DNA of 64,000 bases from Pseudoduganella guangdongensis (GCF_009857475.1 NZ_WWCJ01000001.1:248001-312000); one strand, 5' to 3'; positions 35,985-45,769 are shown, counted from the stretch's first letter. The notes: a model not told the origin generated them from the sequence alone. Program-made: numbers and translations.

Positions 35985-36683
35985 TCAGACGATCTTCTGG
36001 CGATCGGCCAGCATCGCCTCGTAAGTCAAATTTTGCAGCAAGGTAAAGTGCGCCGGATCGAGCCCGGTGAACTGCACACCGTAGCTGAACACATCCTTCC
36101 CCTCTACCTTCTGCGACTGCGCCACGCTGGCATTGCGGATCAGCGCCGGCGTATTGATACGCACCTGGCGGTCATCCGGCGGCGCCAGCAAGGTGAAGTC
36201 CAGCTGCACCACGTCACCCTCGCGGCTGAGCGGCTGCGCCGACTCGATGAGGGCGCCGGAGACGCTGAGGTTGGTGATGAATACCGAAGCATGCTGGCCA
36301 TCGTCGCGGACCATCTGCGCCGGGATATCGACCTTGACCCGCATCGCCGCGCGCAAGCTGGTTCCCTGGATATCGTTGGGGAAGCTGACATGGGCGTACA
36401 TCAATGGCCGCAGGAAAACACGCTGAACCACCGTCGAGAAAGAACACACGTTCACGCCCGAAAACACGCGCACCGTCAGCTTGTCGCCCTCGCTGATCGC
36501 GATTGGCATGCCATTCTCTTGCGGGATCTTGACGATCATATACTCGTCCTTGACCCAGCCGATCACAGTGGAGAAATGTTGGATGGGACGCAGCGTGCGA
36601 TGGGTGATCAGCTGGATACGGCCACCCACCTGCAGGTTCATCTGCTCAAACGCGTATTCCTGCAACTTGCTTTCGCCCGCCAT
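35985..36683 (-). CDS. YcgR-like flagellar brake protein with PilZ domain
   Basis: 232 aa. An N-terminal YcgR-type domain (about 15-105) precedes a PilZ domain with the c-di-GMP signature: RxxxR at Arg111/Arg115 (SLRAAMRVKV) and NxSxxG at 138-143 (NLSVSG), where Asn replaces the more common Asp. YcgR proteins slow the flagellar motor when c-di-GMP is high. Convergent with the pilin genes, which is consistent with a motility context but not proof. Single gene. Confidence 0.85.
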   Translation of the reverse strand: MAGESKLQEYAFEQMNLQVGGRIQLITHRTLRPIQHFSTVIGWVKDEYMIVKIPQENGMPIAISEGDKLTVRVFSGVNVCSFSTVVQRVFLRPLMYAHVSFPNDIQGTSLRAAMRVKVDIPAQMVRDDGQHASVFITNLSVSGALIESAQPLSREGDVVQLDFTLLAPPDDRQVRINTPALIRNASVAQSQKVEGKDVFSYGVQFTGLDPAHFTLLQNLTYEAMLADRQKIV

Positions 36684-36743
36684 CGTCGTTATTGTCCATT
36701 CGTAAGCAATTGCTCATTGTACAATAATGATGGGCAGTGACTA

Positions 36744-37952
36744 TTATTTCGATGACAGGGCAGTCCAATGCAGGCCAACCAGGTGGTACGGGTCGGGTTG
36801 CAGCTTGCCGCAAGCGCCCCCGCCGCACGCTTTTTTCGGCGCCAGGTGCCAGCCGCCGTTCTCCCGGTCCAGGAATTGCTGGTCGACCAACTCTTGTGTC
36901 TCCAGGTAACGACGCACCATGTCCGGCCGCCCCGGCAGCGCCAGAAAAGCCCGCATTGCTTCCGCCTGCGGCCACCAGAATTTGCTGCGGTCGACCCGGC
37001 CATCGGAGTAGACCCGATTGAAGATGCCGCCATCCTGCTCGTCATACCCGGTCGCCACCGCGTACTTCAGCAAACGGTCCGCCACATCGGAATAGATGGG
37101 CGGCAAGCCGCGCCGTTCCGCGCTGCGCAGCAAATGCGTCCACTCGAATTGGTGGCCCAGGTCGATATAGCCTTCGCCGCCCGCCAGCGGCTGCCAATGT
37201 GCGTCGTACCACTCCGGGATATAGGCCCCGCCCGAGGGCAGGCCGACCATCAGTTTGTTCAGCACAAAGTCGCCCAGCTCGCGCGCATCGGCCACCACCG
37301 CCTGGTCGCCCGTCGCGTCGATCAGGGCCAGCAAGGCCTCAAACATATGCATCAGGTGGTTCTGCGAATTGCGCCCATCGCCCGGCGCGAAATTGCGTGG
37401 CGCGATCATGCGCAGGCCGCCCTGCGGGTGGCGCAGCTTGCTGCGGATATCGTGCCAGGCCGCCAGCGCCGCGTCTTTGTATTTCGGGTCGCCCGTTACA
37501 CGCGCCGCATGCGCCAGTGCCAGCAGGGCAAAAGCGTGGCCGTAGGTGTTCTTGACCGGATTGATCGGCTTGCCCTGGGCATCCAGCCGCTGGAAGAAAC
37601 CGCCAAACTCGGGGTCGCGGAAATGCTGCAGCATGTAGTCCGTACCGCGTCGCGCCGCATCCAGGTAGCGCTGGTCACCGGTCGCCTCGTAGCCGACCAG
37701 CATGGTGTAGACCACGCGGCTATGCAAGGTCAGCTCGCCAACACCGTTCCGGGTCGGCTGCCAGCCGCGCTCAAACTCGCCCTGCATCTGGCCCGAAGGC
37801 TGCGGCGCCAGCGACAGCCAGCGTGCCACGTGCGCATTCAGGTCGGTGCGGTGCCATTCGACATTGGCCACGCTGGCCGCGCCGCCGCCATCGCCACTGT
37901 CGCAGGCGGTAAGCACAGCGAGGCAGCAGGCGAGGGCGGCGCGGCGCAGCAT
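36744..37952 (-). CDS. AGE-family (N-acylglucosamine 2-epimerase-like) lipoprotein
   Basis: 402 aa from the ATG at 37952. A lipobox-type signal (ACCLAVLTAC, Cys near 17) predicts membrane anchoring, unusual for a family that is mostly cytoplasmic. The (alpha/alpha)6-barrel part shows HSRVVYTMLVGYEATGD, YGHAFALLALAHAARVTG, DLGHQFEWTHLLRSAERRG and KFWWPQAEAMRAFLAL, matching AGE epimerases/mannose isomerases with their His residues. Substrate unknown. The start overlaps the moaC stop (TGATG), so the two are coupled. Confidence 0.82.
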   Translation of the reverse strand: MLRRAALACCLAVLTACDSGDGGGAASVANVEWHRTDLNAHVARWLSLAPQPSGQMQGEFERGWQPTRNGVGELTLHSRVVYTMLVGYEATGDQRYLDAARRGTDYMLQHFRDPEFGGFFQRLDAQGKPINPVKNTYGHAFALLALAHAARVTGDPKYKDAALAAWHDIRSKLRHPQGGLRMIAPRNFAPGDGRNSQNHLMHMFEALLALIDATGDQAVVADARELGDFVLNKLMVGLPSGGAYIPEWYDAHWQPLAGGEGYIDLGHQFEWTHLLRSAERRGLPPIYSDVADRLLKYAVATGYDEQDGGIFNRVYSDGRVDRSKFWWPQAEAMRAFLALPGRPDMVRRYLETQELVDQQFLDRENGGWHLAPKKACGGGACGKLQPDPYHLVGLHWTALSSK

Positions 37953-38428
37953 CAAGCCTTCCAGTCGCCGGACTTGCCGCCGGCCTTTTCGGTCACGCGG
38001 ATATCGGTCATGGCCATGCCCCGGTCCACCGCCTTGCACATGTCGTAGATGGTCAACAGGCCGACCTGCACGGCGGTCAGGGCCTCCATCTCGACGCCGG
38101 TCTTGCCGTAGGTTTCCACCTGCGCGCGGCAGTGCACGGCGCTGCTGGCTTCATCAGTGGTAAAGTCCACGGCGACGCGGGTCAGGGCGAGCGGGTGGCA
38201 TAACGGGATCAGGTCAGCCGTGCGCTTGGACGCCATGATGGCGGCGATGCGCGCGATGCCAAGCACGTCCCCCTTTTTTGCGGTTCCCGATAGAATGAGC
38301 GCCAGCGTTTCCGGCTTCATGCGGATGCTGCCGGTGGCGACGGCAATGCGGTGGGTTTCGGCTTTCGCGCCGACATCGACCATATGGGCCTGTCCGGCAG
38401 CGTCAAAATGAGTAAGGTGTTCGGTCAT
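37952..38428 (-). CDS. moaC: cyclic pyranopterin monophosphate synthase
   Basis: 158 aa. Makes cPMP, the first pterin intermediate of molybdenum cofactor synthesis. [17 protein letters not shown] and [21 protein letters not shown] followed by [10 protein letters not shown] are diagnostic. Divergent from the BepA-like gene with only 36 nt between start codons. Followed by the AGE-family gene with stop/start overlap, an unexpected operon partner. Confidence 0.96.
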   Translation of the reverse strand: MTEHLTHFDAAGQAHMVDVGAKAETHRIAVATGSIRMKPETLALILSGTAKKGDVLGIARIAAIMASKRTADLIPLCHPLALTRVAVDFTTDEASSAVHCRAQVETYGKTGVEMEALTAVQVGLLTIYDMCKAVDRGMAMTDIRVTEKAGGKSGDWKA

Positions 38429-38464
38429 TGCAGAAGTCTCTTGTTGAACGGGTATGATAGCACT

Positions 38465-40021
38465 GTGAATGCACTACATTTTCGCCGCCCCTTGCTGGCG
38501 GCCCTGGTTTCCGGCTTGCTGATGGCCGCTCCGGCGGGGCAGGCGCAGCAGCAACAGCCTGATTTGCCCACGCTGGGCGACGCCTCGCGCGAAGATCTGT
38601 CGCCGGTGATGGAGAAGCGCCTGGGCGAAGAGATCATGCAGGGCTTGCGCTTTGAGCGCGACTACCTGGACGATCCGCCCATCATCGAATACCTGAACGC
38701 CTTCGGCTCCAAGCTGGTGGATGCCCGGCCCGGCGCGCGCGGCGACGCCAACCTGGACTACTACTTCTTCGCCATCCGCGACAAAAACCTGAACGCCTTC
38801 GCCATGCCTGGCGGCTATATCGGCGTCCATTCCGCGCTGCTGCTGGCGGCGCAGACCGAATCCGAGCTGGCCTCCGTGCTGTCGCACGAAATCGGCCACG
38901 TCGCGCAGCGCCATATCGCGCGCCAGTTGGGGGCACAGAAAAACGATGCGCTGATCCCCTTGGCCGCCATGCTGCTGGCTGCCCTGGCCGCCAAGTCCAG
39001 CCCTGATGCCGCCATGGGCGTCTTCATGGGCGGGCAGGGCCTGGCGATCCAGCGCCAATTGAATTTCGGCCGCGATGCCGAGCGCGAAGCGGACCGTATC
39101 GGCTTCCAGATCATGAATGCGGCAGGCTATGACGCCAGCGGCATGGTGGCTTTCTTCCAGCGCATGCAGAACAGCACGCGCTTGTACAGCGACCTGATGC
39201 CGCCCTGGCTGATGTCGCACCCGCTGACCACGGAACGGATCGCCGACATTCAGGCCCGTATCCGCGAGCAGGTATATCGCCCGCGCGTGGACGGCATGGA
39301 CTTCCACCTGATCCGCGCGCGTGCCCGCGTGCTGCAGGATAGCAGCAGCAAGGGCCTGTCCGAATCCGAAGCCGTGTTCCGCAACCAGCTGACGCAGCCT
39401 GGGCGCCAGAACGTGGCGGCCGGGCAGTACGGTCTGGCCATGCTGGCGCTCAAGCGCTCGGAATACGGCGCCGCGCAGGAGTGGCTGGACAAGGCCCGCG
39501 CCACCATCGATAAACCGCCGATGGCGGGCGCGTTCAGCACGCCGATACCGAAAGGCATCAGCGATTCCGCGCTGGCCTATATGTCGCTGGAGATCAAGCT
39601 GGCGCAGGAGGACAAGCCGGAGACGATCGCCGCCGCCATTGAGGAGGCGAAGGCCGCGCAGGCGCGCTTCCCGCTGTCGCGCGGGATTGTGTGGCAGTAC
39701 GCGGACGCCATGATCAAGGGCGGCAAGTATGAGGACGCGGCGCGCTTCCTGCGCGACCAGTTGCAGATGTACCGCCGCGAGCCGGAGCTGCATGACTATA
39801 TGGCGCAGGCCTATGCCAAGCAGGGCAAGATCGCCCTGCAGCATATTTCGCTGGCGGAATCGTATGTGCTGCTGGGCGGCGTGCTGGCCGCGTTGGACCA
39901 GTTGGCGTTAGCGCGCAAGGCGCCGGACGCCACCTATTACGACCAGTCCGTGATCGACGCCCGCGAGCGGGAGTTGCAAGCCAAGCGTCGTGAAATGATG
40001 GGCGATAAGAAGAAGGAATAG
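38465..40021 (+). CDS. periplasmic M48 metalloprotease, BepA-like, with TPR region
   Basis: 518 aa from a GTG at 38465, chosen because it begins a clean signal peptide ([20 protein letters not shown], cleavage after AQA). A longer start at 38408 would put about 20 extra residues before it and overlap moaC. The zinc protease motif is [11 protein letters not shown] (HEXXH), followed by [12 protein letters not shown] with the third ligand Glu. The C-terminal half is helical with TPR-like repeats ([18 protein letters not shown]). BepA-type proteins maintain outer-membrane protein assembly. Confidence 0.88.
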   Translation: MNALHFRRPLLAALVSGLLMAAPAGQAQQQQPDLPTLGDASREDLSPVMEKRLGEEIMQGLRFERDYLDDPPIIEYLNAFGSKLVDARPGARGDANLDYYFFAIRDKNLNAFAMPGGYIGVHSALLLAAQTESELASVLSHEIGHVAQRHIARQLGAQKNDALIPLAAMLLAALAAKSSPDAAMGVFMGGQGLAIQRQLNFGRDAEREADRIGFQIMNAAGYDASGMVAFFQRMQNSTRLYSDLMPPWLMSHPLTTERIADIQARIREQVYRPRVDGMDFHLIRARARVLQDSSSKGLSESEAVFRNQLTQPGRQNVAAGQYGLAMLALKRSEYGAAQEWLDKARATIDKPPMAGAFSTPIPKGISDSALAYMSLEIKLAQEDKPETIAAAIEEAKAAQARFPLSRGIVWQYADAMIKGGKYEDAARFLRDQLQMYRREPELHDYMAQAYAKQGKIALQHISLAESYVLLGGVLAALDQLALARKAPDATYYDQSVIDARERELQAKRREMMGDKKKE

Positions 40022-40022
40022 C

Positions 40023-41837
40023 CTACGCCGACTTGCGCTTGGCGATCCAGTCATTGACCACGCCTTCCAGCAGGGTCATTGGCAGGGCGCCGTGCACCAG
40101 CACTTCGTTATGGAACTGCTTCAAGTCGAACTTGGCGCCCAGCTCCTTCTTCGCGTGTTCGCGCAATTCCAGGATCTTCAGCATGCCTACCTTGTAAGCC
40201 AGCGCCTGGCCGGGATTGACGAAGTAGCGCTCAATCTCCGCCGTTACATCGCCTTCGCTCATGCCGGTGCTGTTCATCATGTAGTCGATGGCCTGCTCGC
40301 GCGTCCAGCGTTTGTAGTGGATGCCGGTATCGACCACCAGGCGGGTGGCGCGCATCATTTCATCGCGCAGGCGGCCCAGGTTGTCGAGCGGGGTTTTCTG
40401 GAAGCCCTGTTCCGCCGCCAGGCGTTCCGCGTACAGTGCCCAGCCTTCATGGTAGGCCGTGAACGGAATGATCTTGCGGAAGAACGGCACGCCGGTCATC
40501 TCTTGCTGGATCGCGATCTGGAAGTGGTGGCCCGGAATGCCTTCGTGGTAAGCCAGCGTGCGCATTGCGAATTTCGGCGTTTCGCCCGGCGCGCGCATGT
40601 TCGCATAGAACACGCCCGGACGGCTGCCGTCGAAGGAGCCCTGCATGTAATAGGCGCCTGGCGCCGTGGCTTGCGATGCCACCGGCACCGCCTGCACTTC
40701 CACACCCAGTTTCGGACGCACATCGAAGACCGGATCGAGGCCTTTATTGATTTCGTCCAGGATCGCCTGGTACTCCGCCAGCATGGCTTTCTTGCCTTCG
40801 TCGGTATTCGGGTATTGCTGCTCCGGACGTGAAGCCAGCTGCTGCACGCGCTTGCCGATCGTGCCTTCGTTCAGGCCTTCGCCTTTGAGGATGGCATCCA
40901 TCTCGGCGCCAACGCGCTCCACTTCGGCCAGGCCCAGGTCATGCACCTGCTGCGGCGTCATGTTCGAGGTGGTATGCGAGCGCACGGACCAGGCGTAGTA
41001 GGCCTCGCCGTTTGGCAGGCTCCAGGCGCCTTGGTTGGCAGTGGCTTTCGCCTGCAGGGCGGTGAAGGTTTCGATCAGTTTGCCGTAAGCGGGATAGACG
41101 CTGTCCTTCACTGCTTTCTCGGTTTGCGCCAGCAGGGCAGCGCGGTCAGCGTCGGCCAGGTCTTTTACCTTGGCCAGCTTGTCGCGCATATTCGTGTACA
41201 GCACATGCTCTTTGGCTGGCTGCGCCACGACGGCCTGCATTTCCTTCAGCACTTTATCGACCGTGAATTTCGGCGGCACGATGCCCTTGCTTTCACTCAG
41301 CTTGATCGATTCGGCGACCTGGCCGAACTTGGTCGGGAACAGGTCCAGGCGCGTGATATACGCTTCCGCCTCGCCTTTGGTGGTGACCTGGTGCACGTCG
41401 GTCATGAACTGCGGCAGCATGCTTTGCACGCCCATCATCTGGTTGACCGGGAAGCCATGGTGCATGAACGGCTCGCCTTCCACCTGGTTCTTCAGGAAGA
41501 AGCGCAGTGATTCGTAAGACAGCTTGCCTTCGGCATCCAGGCCTTCGGTGCCATAGCTTTCCAGGACGGCCAGGTCCTGCTTCAGCTTCGCGAACTGTTT
41601 GGCGGTATGGGCAGGGGAGGCGTCATCCAGCTTCTTGCTGTAGAAGTCCAGCCAGCCTGGCAGGATGCGCATGGAGGACAGCATTTCCGGGCTCTCCACG
41701 GCGAATGCCGCGAACACACGGGTGTAGAACCAGTCCAGTTTGAGCGGCTTGAAATACCAGGTGTGGGCGACCAGGGCCAGCGCCAGGACGAACAGGCCGA
41801 GCGTGATACCGCCCAGCCATTTTGCGACACGTTTCAT
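40023..41837 (-). CDS. DUF885 family protein (putative zinc peptidase)
   Basis: 604 aa with an N-terminal hydrophobic segment (about 10-28) that anchors or exports it. YHEGIPGHHFQIAIQQ contains the HExxxHH-type motif of the DUF885 family, thought to bind zinc, and YHEGWALYAERL provides a further Glu. Helical throughout. Exact substrate unknown. It ends 2 nt from the convergent BepA-like gene. A single-gene transcript seems likely. Confidence 0.85.
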   Translation of the reverse strand: MKRVAKWLGGITLGLFVLALALVAHTWYFKPLKLDWFYTRVFAAFAVESPEMLSSMRILPGWLDFYSKKLDDASPAHTAKQFAKLKQDLAVLESYGTEGLDAEGKLSYESLRFFLKNQVEGEPFMHHGFPVNQMMGVQSMLPQFMTDVHQVTTKGEAEAYITRLDLFPTKFGQVAESIKLSESKGIVPPKFTVDKVLKEMQAVVAQPAKEHVLYTNMRDKLAKVKDLADADRAALLAQTEKAVKDSVYPAYGKLIETFTALQAKATANQGAWSLPNGEAYYAWSVRSHTTSNMTPQQVHDLGLAEVERVGAEMDAILKGEGLNEGTIGKRVQQLASRPEQQYPNTDEGKKAMLAEYQAILDEINKGLDPVFDVRPKLGVEVQAVPVASQATAPGAYYMQGSFDGSRPGVFYANMRAPGETPKFAMRTLAYHEGIPGHHFQIAIQQEMTGVPFFRKIIPFTAYHEGWALYAERLAAEQGFQKTPLDNLGRLRDEMMRATRLVVDTGIHYKRWTREQAIDYMMNSTGMSEGDVTAEIERYFVNPGQALAYKVGMLKILELREHAKKELGAKFDLKQFHNEVLVHGALPMTLLEGVVNDWIAKRKSA

Positions 41838-41893
41838 TCGGGAGTCTCCGGGGTGTTGTTATCCCGGCATCTTGCCCCGGAGTTGACCTTTGG

Positions 41894-42499
41894 TCAAGGT
41901 TGCGGCTGGCGCTGGAAATGGAAGGCCTGCGGCACGCCATCGCGCGCCATGGCTGCCAGTGGCACGGTGCGCTCACCCACGCGCAAGGTGAGGGGCGACA
42001 GGCTGGCCGGATCGCTGGCCGCCGCATCCAGCCAGGCCAGCAAGGCGTTATCGCCCACCGGCCGTCCATTCAATTCCAGCTGCGGCAGCAGTTGTGCGAA
42101 ATCGCGGTCATCCAGCTGCGCCAGCACATCACCGCTGCGCAGCAGCAGCTCACCCGCCTCGGTCAGCCAGGCGGCATCGATATCGCCCAATGGGGCGCCG
42201 GTGTGCAGCACGAAGCCTTGCTGCGGATCGGTACGTGCAATGAAGGGCGTCGCCTCCAGGTTCAGGTAAACCCGCTGCGGCCCGTTCTGGAAATACCAGC
42301 AGCCGCGTTCATCGCTCTGGTAATTGCGCGTGATGAAGCCCACCAGCGCTGGATTGGTCAGCTTGTCGCCGGCCTCATTGAAATGCTGCGCGCGCTCATC
42401 GCGCATGCGCCAGTTGCCGCGCGCATCGAGCGCCAGCCAACCGTAGCAATGCGGCACATTCGGCCACTTCGCCATGGCCTGAACAACGATTTCATCCAT
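41894..42499 (-). CDS. conserved protein of unknown function (DUF2946-like)
   Basis: 201 aa without a signal peptide. Opens with VVQAMAKWPNVPHCYGWLALDARGNWRMRD, and contains GCWYFQNGPQRVYLNLEATP, both recurrent in a conserved betaproteobacterial protein; the family number is from memory and uncertain. No catalytic motif. It starts 3 nt after the YheT-like hydrolase stop and is probably in its operon. Confidence 0.65.
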   Translation of the reverse strand: MDEIVVQAMAKWPNVPHCYGWLALDARGNWRMRDERAQHFNEAGDKLTNPALVGFITRNYQSDERGCWYFQNGPQRVYLNLEATPFIARTDPQQGFVLHTGAPLGDIDAAWLTEAGELLLRSGDVLAQLDDRDFAQLLPQLELNGRPVGDNALLAWLDAAASDPASLSPLTLRVGERTVPLAAMARDGVPQAFHFQRQPQP

Positions 42500-42502
42500 C
42501 CC

Positions 42503-43438
42503 TCAAGCCTCGCAAAAATTCAGCATGCGCAGCGGCAGCCAATCCAGGCTGCCCGGCAAGCCACCGGTCGCAAAGCCCACATGCCCGCCTTGCTCCGGAT
42601 AGTCCAGCACCACATGGCGCGACGCCTGGCGCGGCAGGTATTCGCCCGGCATGAACGGATCGTTCTTCGCATTCAACACCAGGGTCGGCACCGTGATATC
42701 GGTCAGCACATGTTTCGCGCTGGCCCGGTCCCAATAATCGTCCGCATCGCGGTAGCCGTGCAGCGGCGCCGTCACCACATTATCGAAAGCGTACAGGTCC
42801 TGCGCCGCCAGCAAGGCATCCAGGTCGAACAGGCCCGGGAACTGGCGCAGCTTGGCCACGCACTTCGGCTTCAGCGTCTGCAGGAACATGCGCGTGTAGA
42901 GGCGGCTCACGCCGCGCGACAAGGCATTGCCGCCCTGCGCCAAATCCAGCGGCGCCGACACCGCGCATGCCGCATCGACAAACTCCGCCTGGTGCTGCGA
43001 CTCGCCCAGCCAGCGCAGCAGCACGTTGCCGCCCAACGACACGCCGCACGCATAGAACTTGCCCGTCGCGCGCGGATGAATGCGGCGGATGATCCAGTCC
43101 AGCTCGCCCGAATCGCCCGAATGGTAAAAGCGCGGCGCCAGGTTCGGCTCGCCCGAGCAGCCGCGGAAATGCGGCACCGCGCCCGACCAGCCGCGGCGTG
43201 TGATTTCCGCCATCAAGGCGCGCGCATAATGGCTGTCCGACGAACCCTCCAAGCCGTGGAACAGCACCACGAAAGGCTTGCCCGGTTCGCCGTCGACGAA
43301 ATCGACATCGATAAAATCCGCATCCGGCGTATGCCAGCGCTCGCGCCGGAAACGCACATCGGGCTTGGCGATGCAGGTCGCCGGATAAATGGTTTGCAAA
43401 TGGCCGCTGGGCAGCCAGAAAGGGGCGATGTAGTTCAT
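42503..43438 (-). CDS. YheT-family alpha/beta hydrolase
   Basis: 311 aa. The nucleophile elbow ACGVSLGGNVLLRWLGE and the opening WLPSGHLQTIYPA are typical of YheT/embryogenesis-related hydrolases; VLFHGLEGSSDSHYAR forms the oxyanion region, and the C-terminal GGHVGFA holds the His. Esterase or lipase activity is likely, natural substrate unknown. Followed by a conserved protein in the same operon. Confidence 0.88.
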   Translation of the reverse strand: MNYIAPFWLPSGHLQTIYPATCIAKPDVRFRRERWHTPDADFIDVDFVDGEPGKPFVVLFHGLEGSSDSHYARALMAEITRRGWSGAVPHFRGCSGEPNLAPRFYHSGDSGELDWIIRRIHPRATGKFYACGVSLGGNVLLRWLGESQHQAEFVDAACAVSAPLDLAQGGNALSRGVSRLYTRMFLQTLKPKCVAKLRQFPGLFDLDALLAAQDLYAFDNVVTAPLHGYRDADDYWDRASAKHVLTDITVPTLVLNAKNDPFMPGEYLPRQASRHVVLDYPEQGGHVGFATGGLPGSLDWLPLRMLNFCEA

Positions 43439-43480
43439 AGCGCGGCTGGGATCGTCCCAGCGGGCGCGATCCCCCTTGTT

Positions 43481-43903
43481 CTAGTGCAGTATTTGAGCGC
43501 GCGGATCGACGGGAACAGCTCCCGGCGCGACAGAGACATGATGCAACACAATGCGCCAACCCTTCGGTGTCTTAACGTACACATTGGTCGCAATCAGGTG
43601 CGCCGGCTCGCCGCTCGCGGCGGTAACGCCTTCGATCACAGTATGCACCGAACTCATCAGGTTGTGTGTTTCATGCAGCTGGGAAGGGCGGATGTGCAGC
43701 CCACCGTGTTCCAGCAGCGCACGCCAGGAATCGCGGATGGCCGCGTGGCCGATCAGGCGCGGGCCGCCCGGATGCACGCAGACGATTTCCTCATCGTCCG
43801 CCCACAGCGCCATCAAAGCCTCCAGGTCGGCCCGGTTCAAGGCATCGTAAAAGGCCGCCTCGACTTCTGCCGCACTGCCATTCTGATGTTTACGAGGTGC
43901 CAT
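43481..43903 (-). CDS. NTF2-like / SnoaL-type protein
   Basis: 140 aa. VEAAFYDALNRADLEALMALWADDEEIVCVHPGG and GWRIVLHHVSVAP are typical of NTF2-like (nuclear transport factor 2 / SnoaL, DUF4440-type) cone-shaped folds, which bind small molecules or catalyse simple reactions. No assigned function. Located ahead of the YheT hydrolase by 42 nt on the same strand, perhaps cotranscribed. Confidence 0.82.
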   Translation of the reverse strand: MAPRKHQNGSAAEVEAAFYDALNRADLEALMALWADDEEIVCVHPGGPRLIGHAAIRDSWRALLEHGGLHIRPSQLHETHNLMSSVHTVIEGVTAASGEPAHLIATNVYVKTPKGWRIVLHHVSVAPGAVPVDPRAQILH

Positions 43904-43921
43904 CCGGGCTCCAGGAATAAA

Positions 43922-44110
43922 TTAATGGTGGCCGACTTCAGTGCCAGGCTTCAGCTTGTACTGGGTGCCGCAGTAAGGGCATTTGGCTTCGCCATGCTTG
44001 AAGTCCAGGAACACGCGCGGGTGGGTAGACCACAGCGGCATGGCCGGATTCGGGCAGTGGGCCGGCAGGTCTTTACCATCGAGTTCGACTGGCTGGTTGG
44101 CGTTGCTCAT
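43922..44110 (-). CDS. small zinc-finger protein
   Basis: 62 aa from the ATG at 44108-44110. The sequence holds HCPNPAM, then KCPYCGTQYKL, a compact CHCC-type zinc ribbon as in the mitochondrial NDUFS6/CI-13 kDa-like domain. Bacterial homologues are widespread beside aminotransferase ilvE or heptosyltransferase genes; the role is unclear. 18 nt ahead of the NTF2-like gene. Confidence 0.8.
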   Translation of the reverse strand: MSNANQPVELDGKDLPAHCPNPAMPLWSTHPRVFLDFKHGEAKCPYCGTQYKLKPGTEVGHH

Positions 44111-44232
44111 CTTGTAACACTCCGCTATATCAAAAAGCTCGATTTTAATCCATTCGAGCAATGATAAGAATCTGCCGGTAGAATGTCGGCTTTCCCAAGC
44201 GGCACATCTTGCAGCCGTGGCAAATACACCAC

Positions 44233-44970
44233 ATGAGTCATCCCGATAGCGAGCCCGACGTCGCGGCCCACCACGAACCCTCCTGGCGCGCCGGCCTGAA
44301 AGACGGCACGCCAACCCTGTTTGGCATTGGCGCCTGGGGACTGGTCGTGGGCGTGGCCATGGTCAAATCCGGCCTGACGGTGATGCAGGCGCTGGGCATG
44401 ACACTGATTGTGTTCGCCGGCTCCGCCCAACTCGCCTCGCTGCCGCTGATTGCTGCCGCCGCCCCGATCTGGGTGATCTTCCTGACCGCCGTCGTGGTCA
44501 ACCTGCGTTTCGTGATTTTCGCCGCGTTGCTGGCGCCGCACTTTGCCAAGCTGCCGCTGCTGCGCCGTTTCCTGCTTGGCTACGGCGCCGGCGACATGAC
44601 CACCGCCATGTTCCTGCAACGCTACCCGAGCGAAAAGCCGGAAGAGGGCAAAGTCTCCTACCTGCGCGGCCTGCTATATCCCAACTGGTTCGCCTGGCAG
44701 ATCGGCTCGATTGCCGGCATTTTCCTGGGCAGCGCCGTGCCCGCCGAATGGGGGCTGGGCTTCGCCGGCACGCTGGCGATTGTCTGCATCACGGTCCCGA
44801 TGGTCGCCACCCGGCCGGCGCTGGTGGGTGCCCTGGTCGCCGCCGTCACCGCCGTGCTCGCGCATGACATGCCGTATAAGCTGGGCCTGTTGGCCGCCGT
44901 CATAGTCGGCATGATCACCGCCATGGTGGTGGAAGAACAAATCGAACGACGCAAGGCCGCCAATGACTGA
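44233..44970 (+). CDS. azlC: AzlC-family branched-chain amino acid exporter subunit
   Basis: 245 aa membrane protein, from the ATG at 44233. About five to six helices, starting with GTPTLFGIGAWGLVVGVAMVKSGLT. AzlC and AzlD form an exporter for branched-chain amino acids or analogues. Overlaps azlD by 8 nt. The short hydrophilic N-terminus carries several His and Asp. Substrate inferred from family only. Confidence 0.88.
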   Translation: MSHPDSEPDVAAHHEPSWRAGLKDGTPTLFGIGAWGLVVGVAMVKSGLTVMQALGMTLIVFAGSAQLASLPLIAAAAPIWVIFLTAVVVNLRFVIFAALLAPHFAKLPLLRRFLLGYGAGDMTTAMFLQRYPSEKPEEGKVSYLRGLLYPNWFAWQIGSIAGIFLGSAVPAEWGLGFAGTLAIVCITVPMVATRPALVGALVAAVTAVLAHDMPYKLGLLAAVIVGMITAMVVEEQIERRKAAND

Positions 44971-45292
44971 CCTCGAAATCTGGCTCACCATCCTCGCCAT
45001 GGCGCTGGCCACTGCCGTCACACGCTCCTCGTTCTGGGTGATTGGCGAACACGTCTCGATCCCAACACGCGTGCAGGAGATGCTGCGCTACGCCCCCTCG
45101 TGCGCCCTGGCCGCCATCATCGGCCCCGACCTGCTGCTCGACCCGCAAGGCGCGGTCGAATTCAGTTTCCACAATTACAAGCTGATCGCCGGCGCCGCCG
45201 CCATCGCCTACTACCTGGCCCGCCGCAACATGCTCGAGACCATCATCTTCGGCATGGCCTGCTTCACCGCCCTCCGCTTGCTGCTCTCCTAG
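44963..45292 (+). CDS. azlD: AzlD-family exporter subunit
   Basis: 109 aa with four short helices. WLTILAMALATAVTRSSFW and YAPSCALAAIIGPDLLL are typical of the small AzlD partner. The overlap with azlC points to coupled translation. Repeat C1 begins directly after its TAG stop. Confidence 0.88.
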   Translation: MTDLEIWLTILAMALATAVTRSSFWVIGEHVSIPTRVQEMLRYAPSCALAAIIGPDLLLDPQGAVEFSFHNYKLIAGAAAIAYYLARRNMLETIIFGMACFTALRLLLS

Positions 45293-45343
45293 ACCGTGCC
45301 AAAACCGGTGCCAAAACCGGTGCCAGGTCTGTCATTCGGACAC
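45293..45343. repeat. family C repeat, copy C1 (left flank of the VOC gene)
   Basis: Starts one base after the azlD stop. Contains AAAACCGGTGCC twice in tandem (45301 and 45313) and ends with AGGTCTGTCATTCGGACAC. The last 30 nt are the inverted complement of C2 with one mismatch. Confidence 0.85.
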
Positions 45344-45400
45344 GCTGCGCGCACCTTTGAGAAATCTCAAAGATAATATGCAAAATCTATGAGAGGAAGC

Positions 45401-45769
45401 ATGGCTGAGATTGACCATCTGATCCTGCGTGTTACCAATCCCGCGCAGTCAATTCGCTTCTACCAGGATGTGCTGGGATTCACGCATGAGGGCAGGGCGG
45501 GGCCGTTCGACATCGTGCGCGTCAGCGCGGGCTTCACGCTGGACTTGTTGGCCGAGCCGCCTGGCCAGCGCCTGCACCTTGCCTTCCGTGTCGACCCGGC
45601 GCATTTCGAGCGCGTTATGGCACAACTGCGCGAGCGCAGTATTCCCTTTGGCGGCAATCATATGGATCGCACCGGTAGCCAGCCTCAACCCCAATACGGC
45701 GCGCGTGGCTTGGCGCTGGCCTGCTATTTCGAAGACCCGGACGGGCACAACCTCGAAATCCGCTATTAG
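45401..45769 (+). CDS. VOC-superfamily (glyoxalase-like) protein
   Basis: 122 aa from the ATG at 45401, behind GAGAGGAAG. A single VOC fold: MAEIDHLILRVTN start, HLAFRVDPAHFE in the middle, and ACYFEDPDGHNLEIRY end; the His, His and Glu of these strands are metal ligands. Close in type to virulence/fosfomycin-like and glyoxalase family members; substrate unknown. The gene is bracketed by inverted C repeats about 490 nt apart, as if a small movable cassette. An alternative ATG at 45389 would add 4 residues. Confidence 0.82.
   Translation: MAEIDHLILRVTNPAQSIRFYQDVLGFTHEGRAGPFDIVRVSAGFTLDLLAEPPGQRLHLAFRVDPAHFERVMAQLRERSIPFGGNHMDRTGSQPQPQYGARGLALACYFEDPDGHNLEIRY

Noticed and set aside
36768..38048. 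426-codon plus-strand frame across the AGE-family gene
   Set aside because: Antisense shadow; the minus-strand gene has a lipobox and AGE motifs.
41822..44164. 780-codon plus-strand frame opposite the DUF885, YheT and NTF2-like genes
   Set aside because: Arg/Gln/His-rich and runs antisense through four genes with intact motifs.
45301..45324. Possible CRISPR or iteron from the tandem AAAACCGGTGCC
   Set aside because: Only two adjacent copies without spacers; part of repeat C1.
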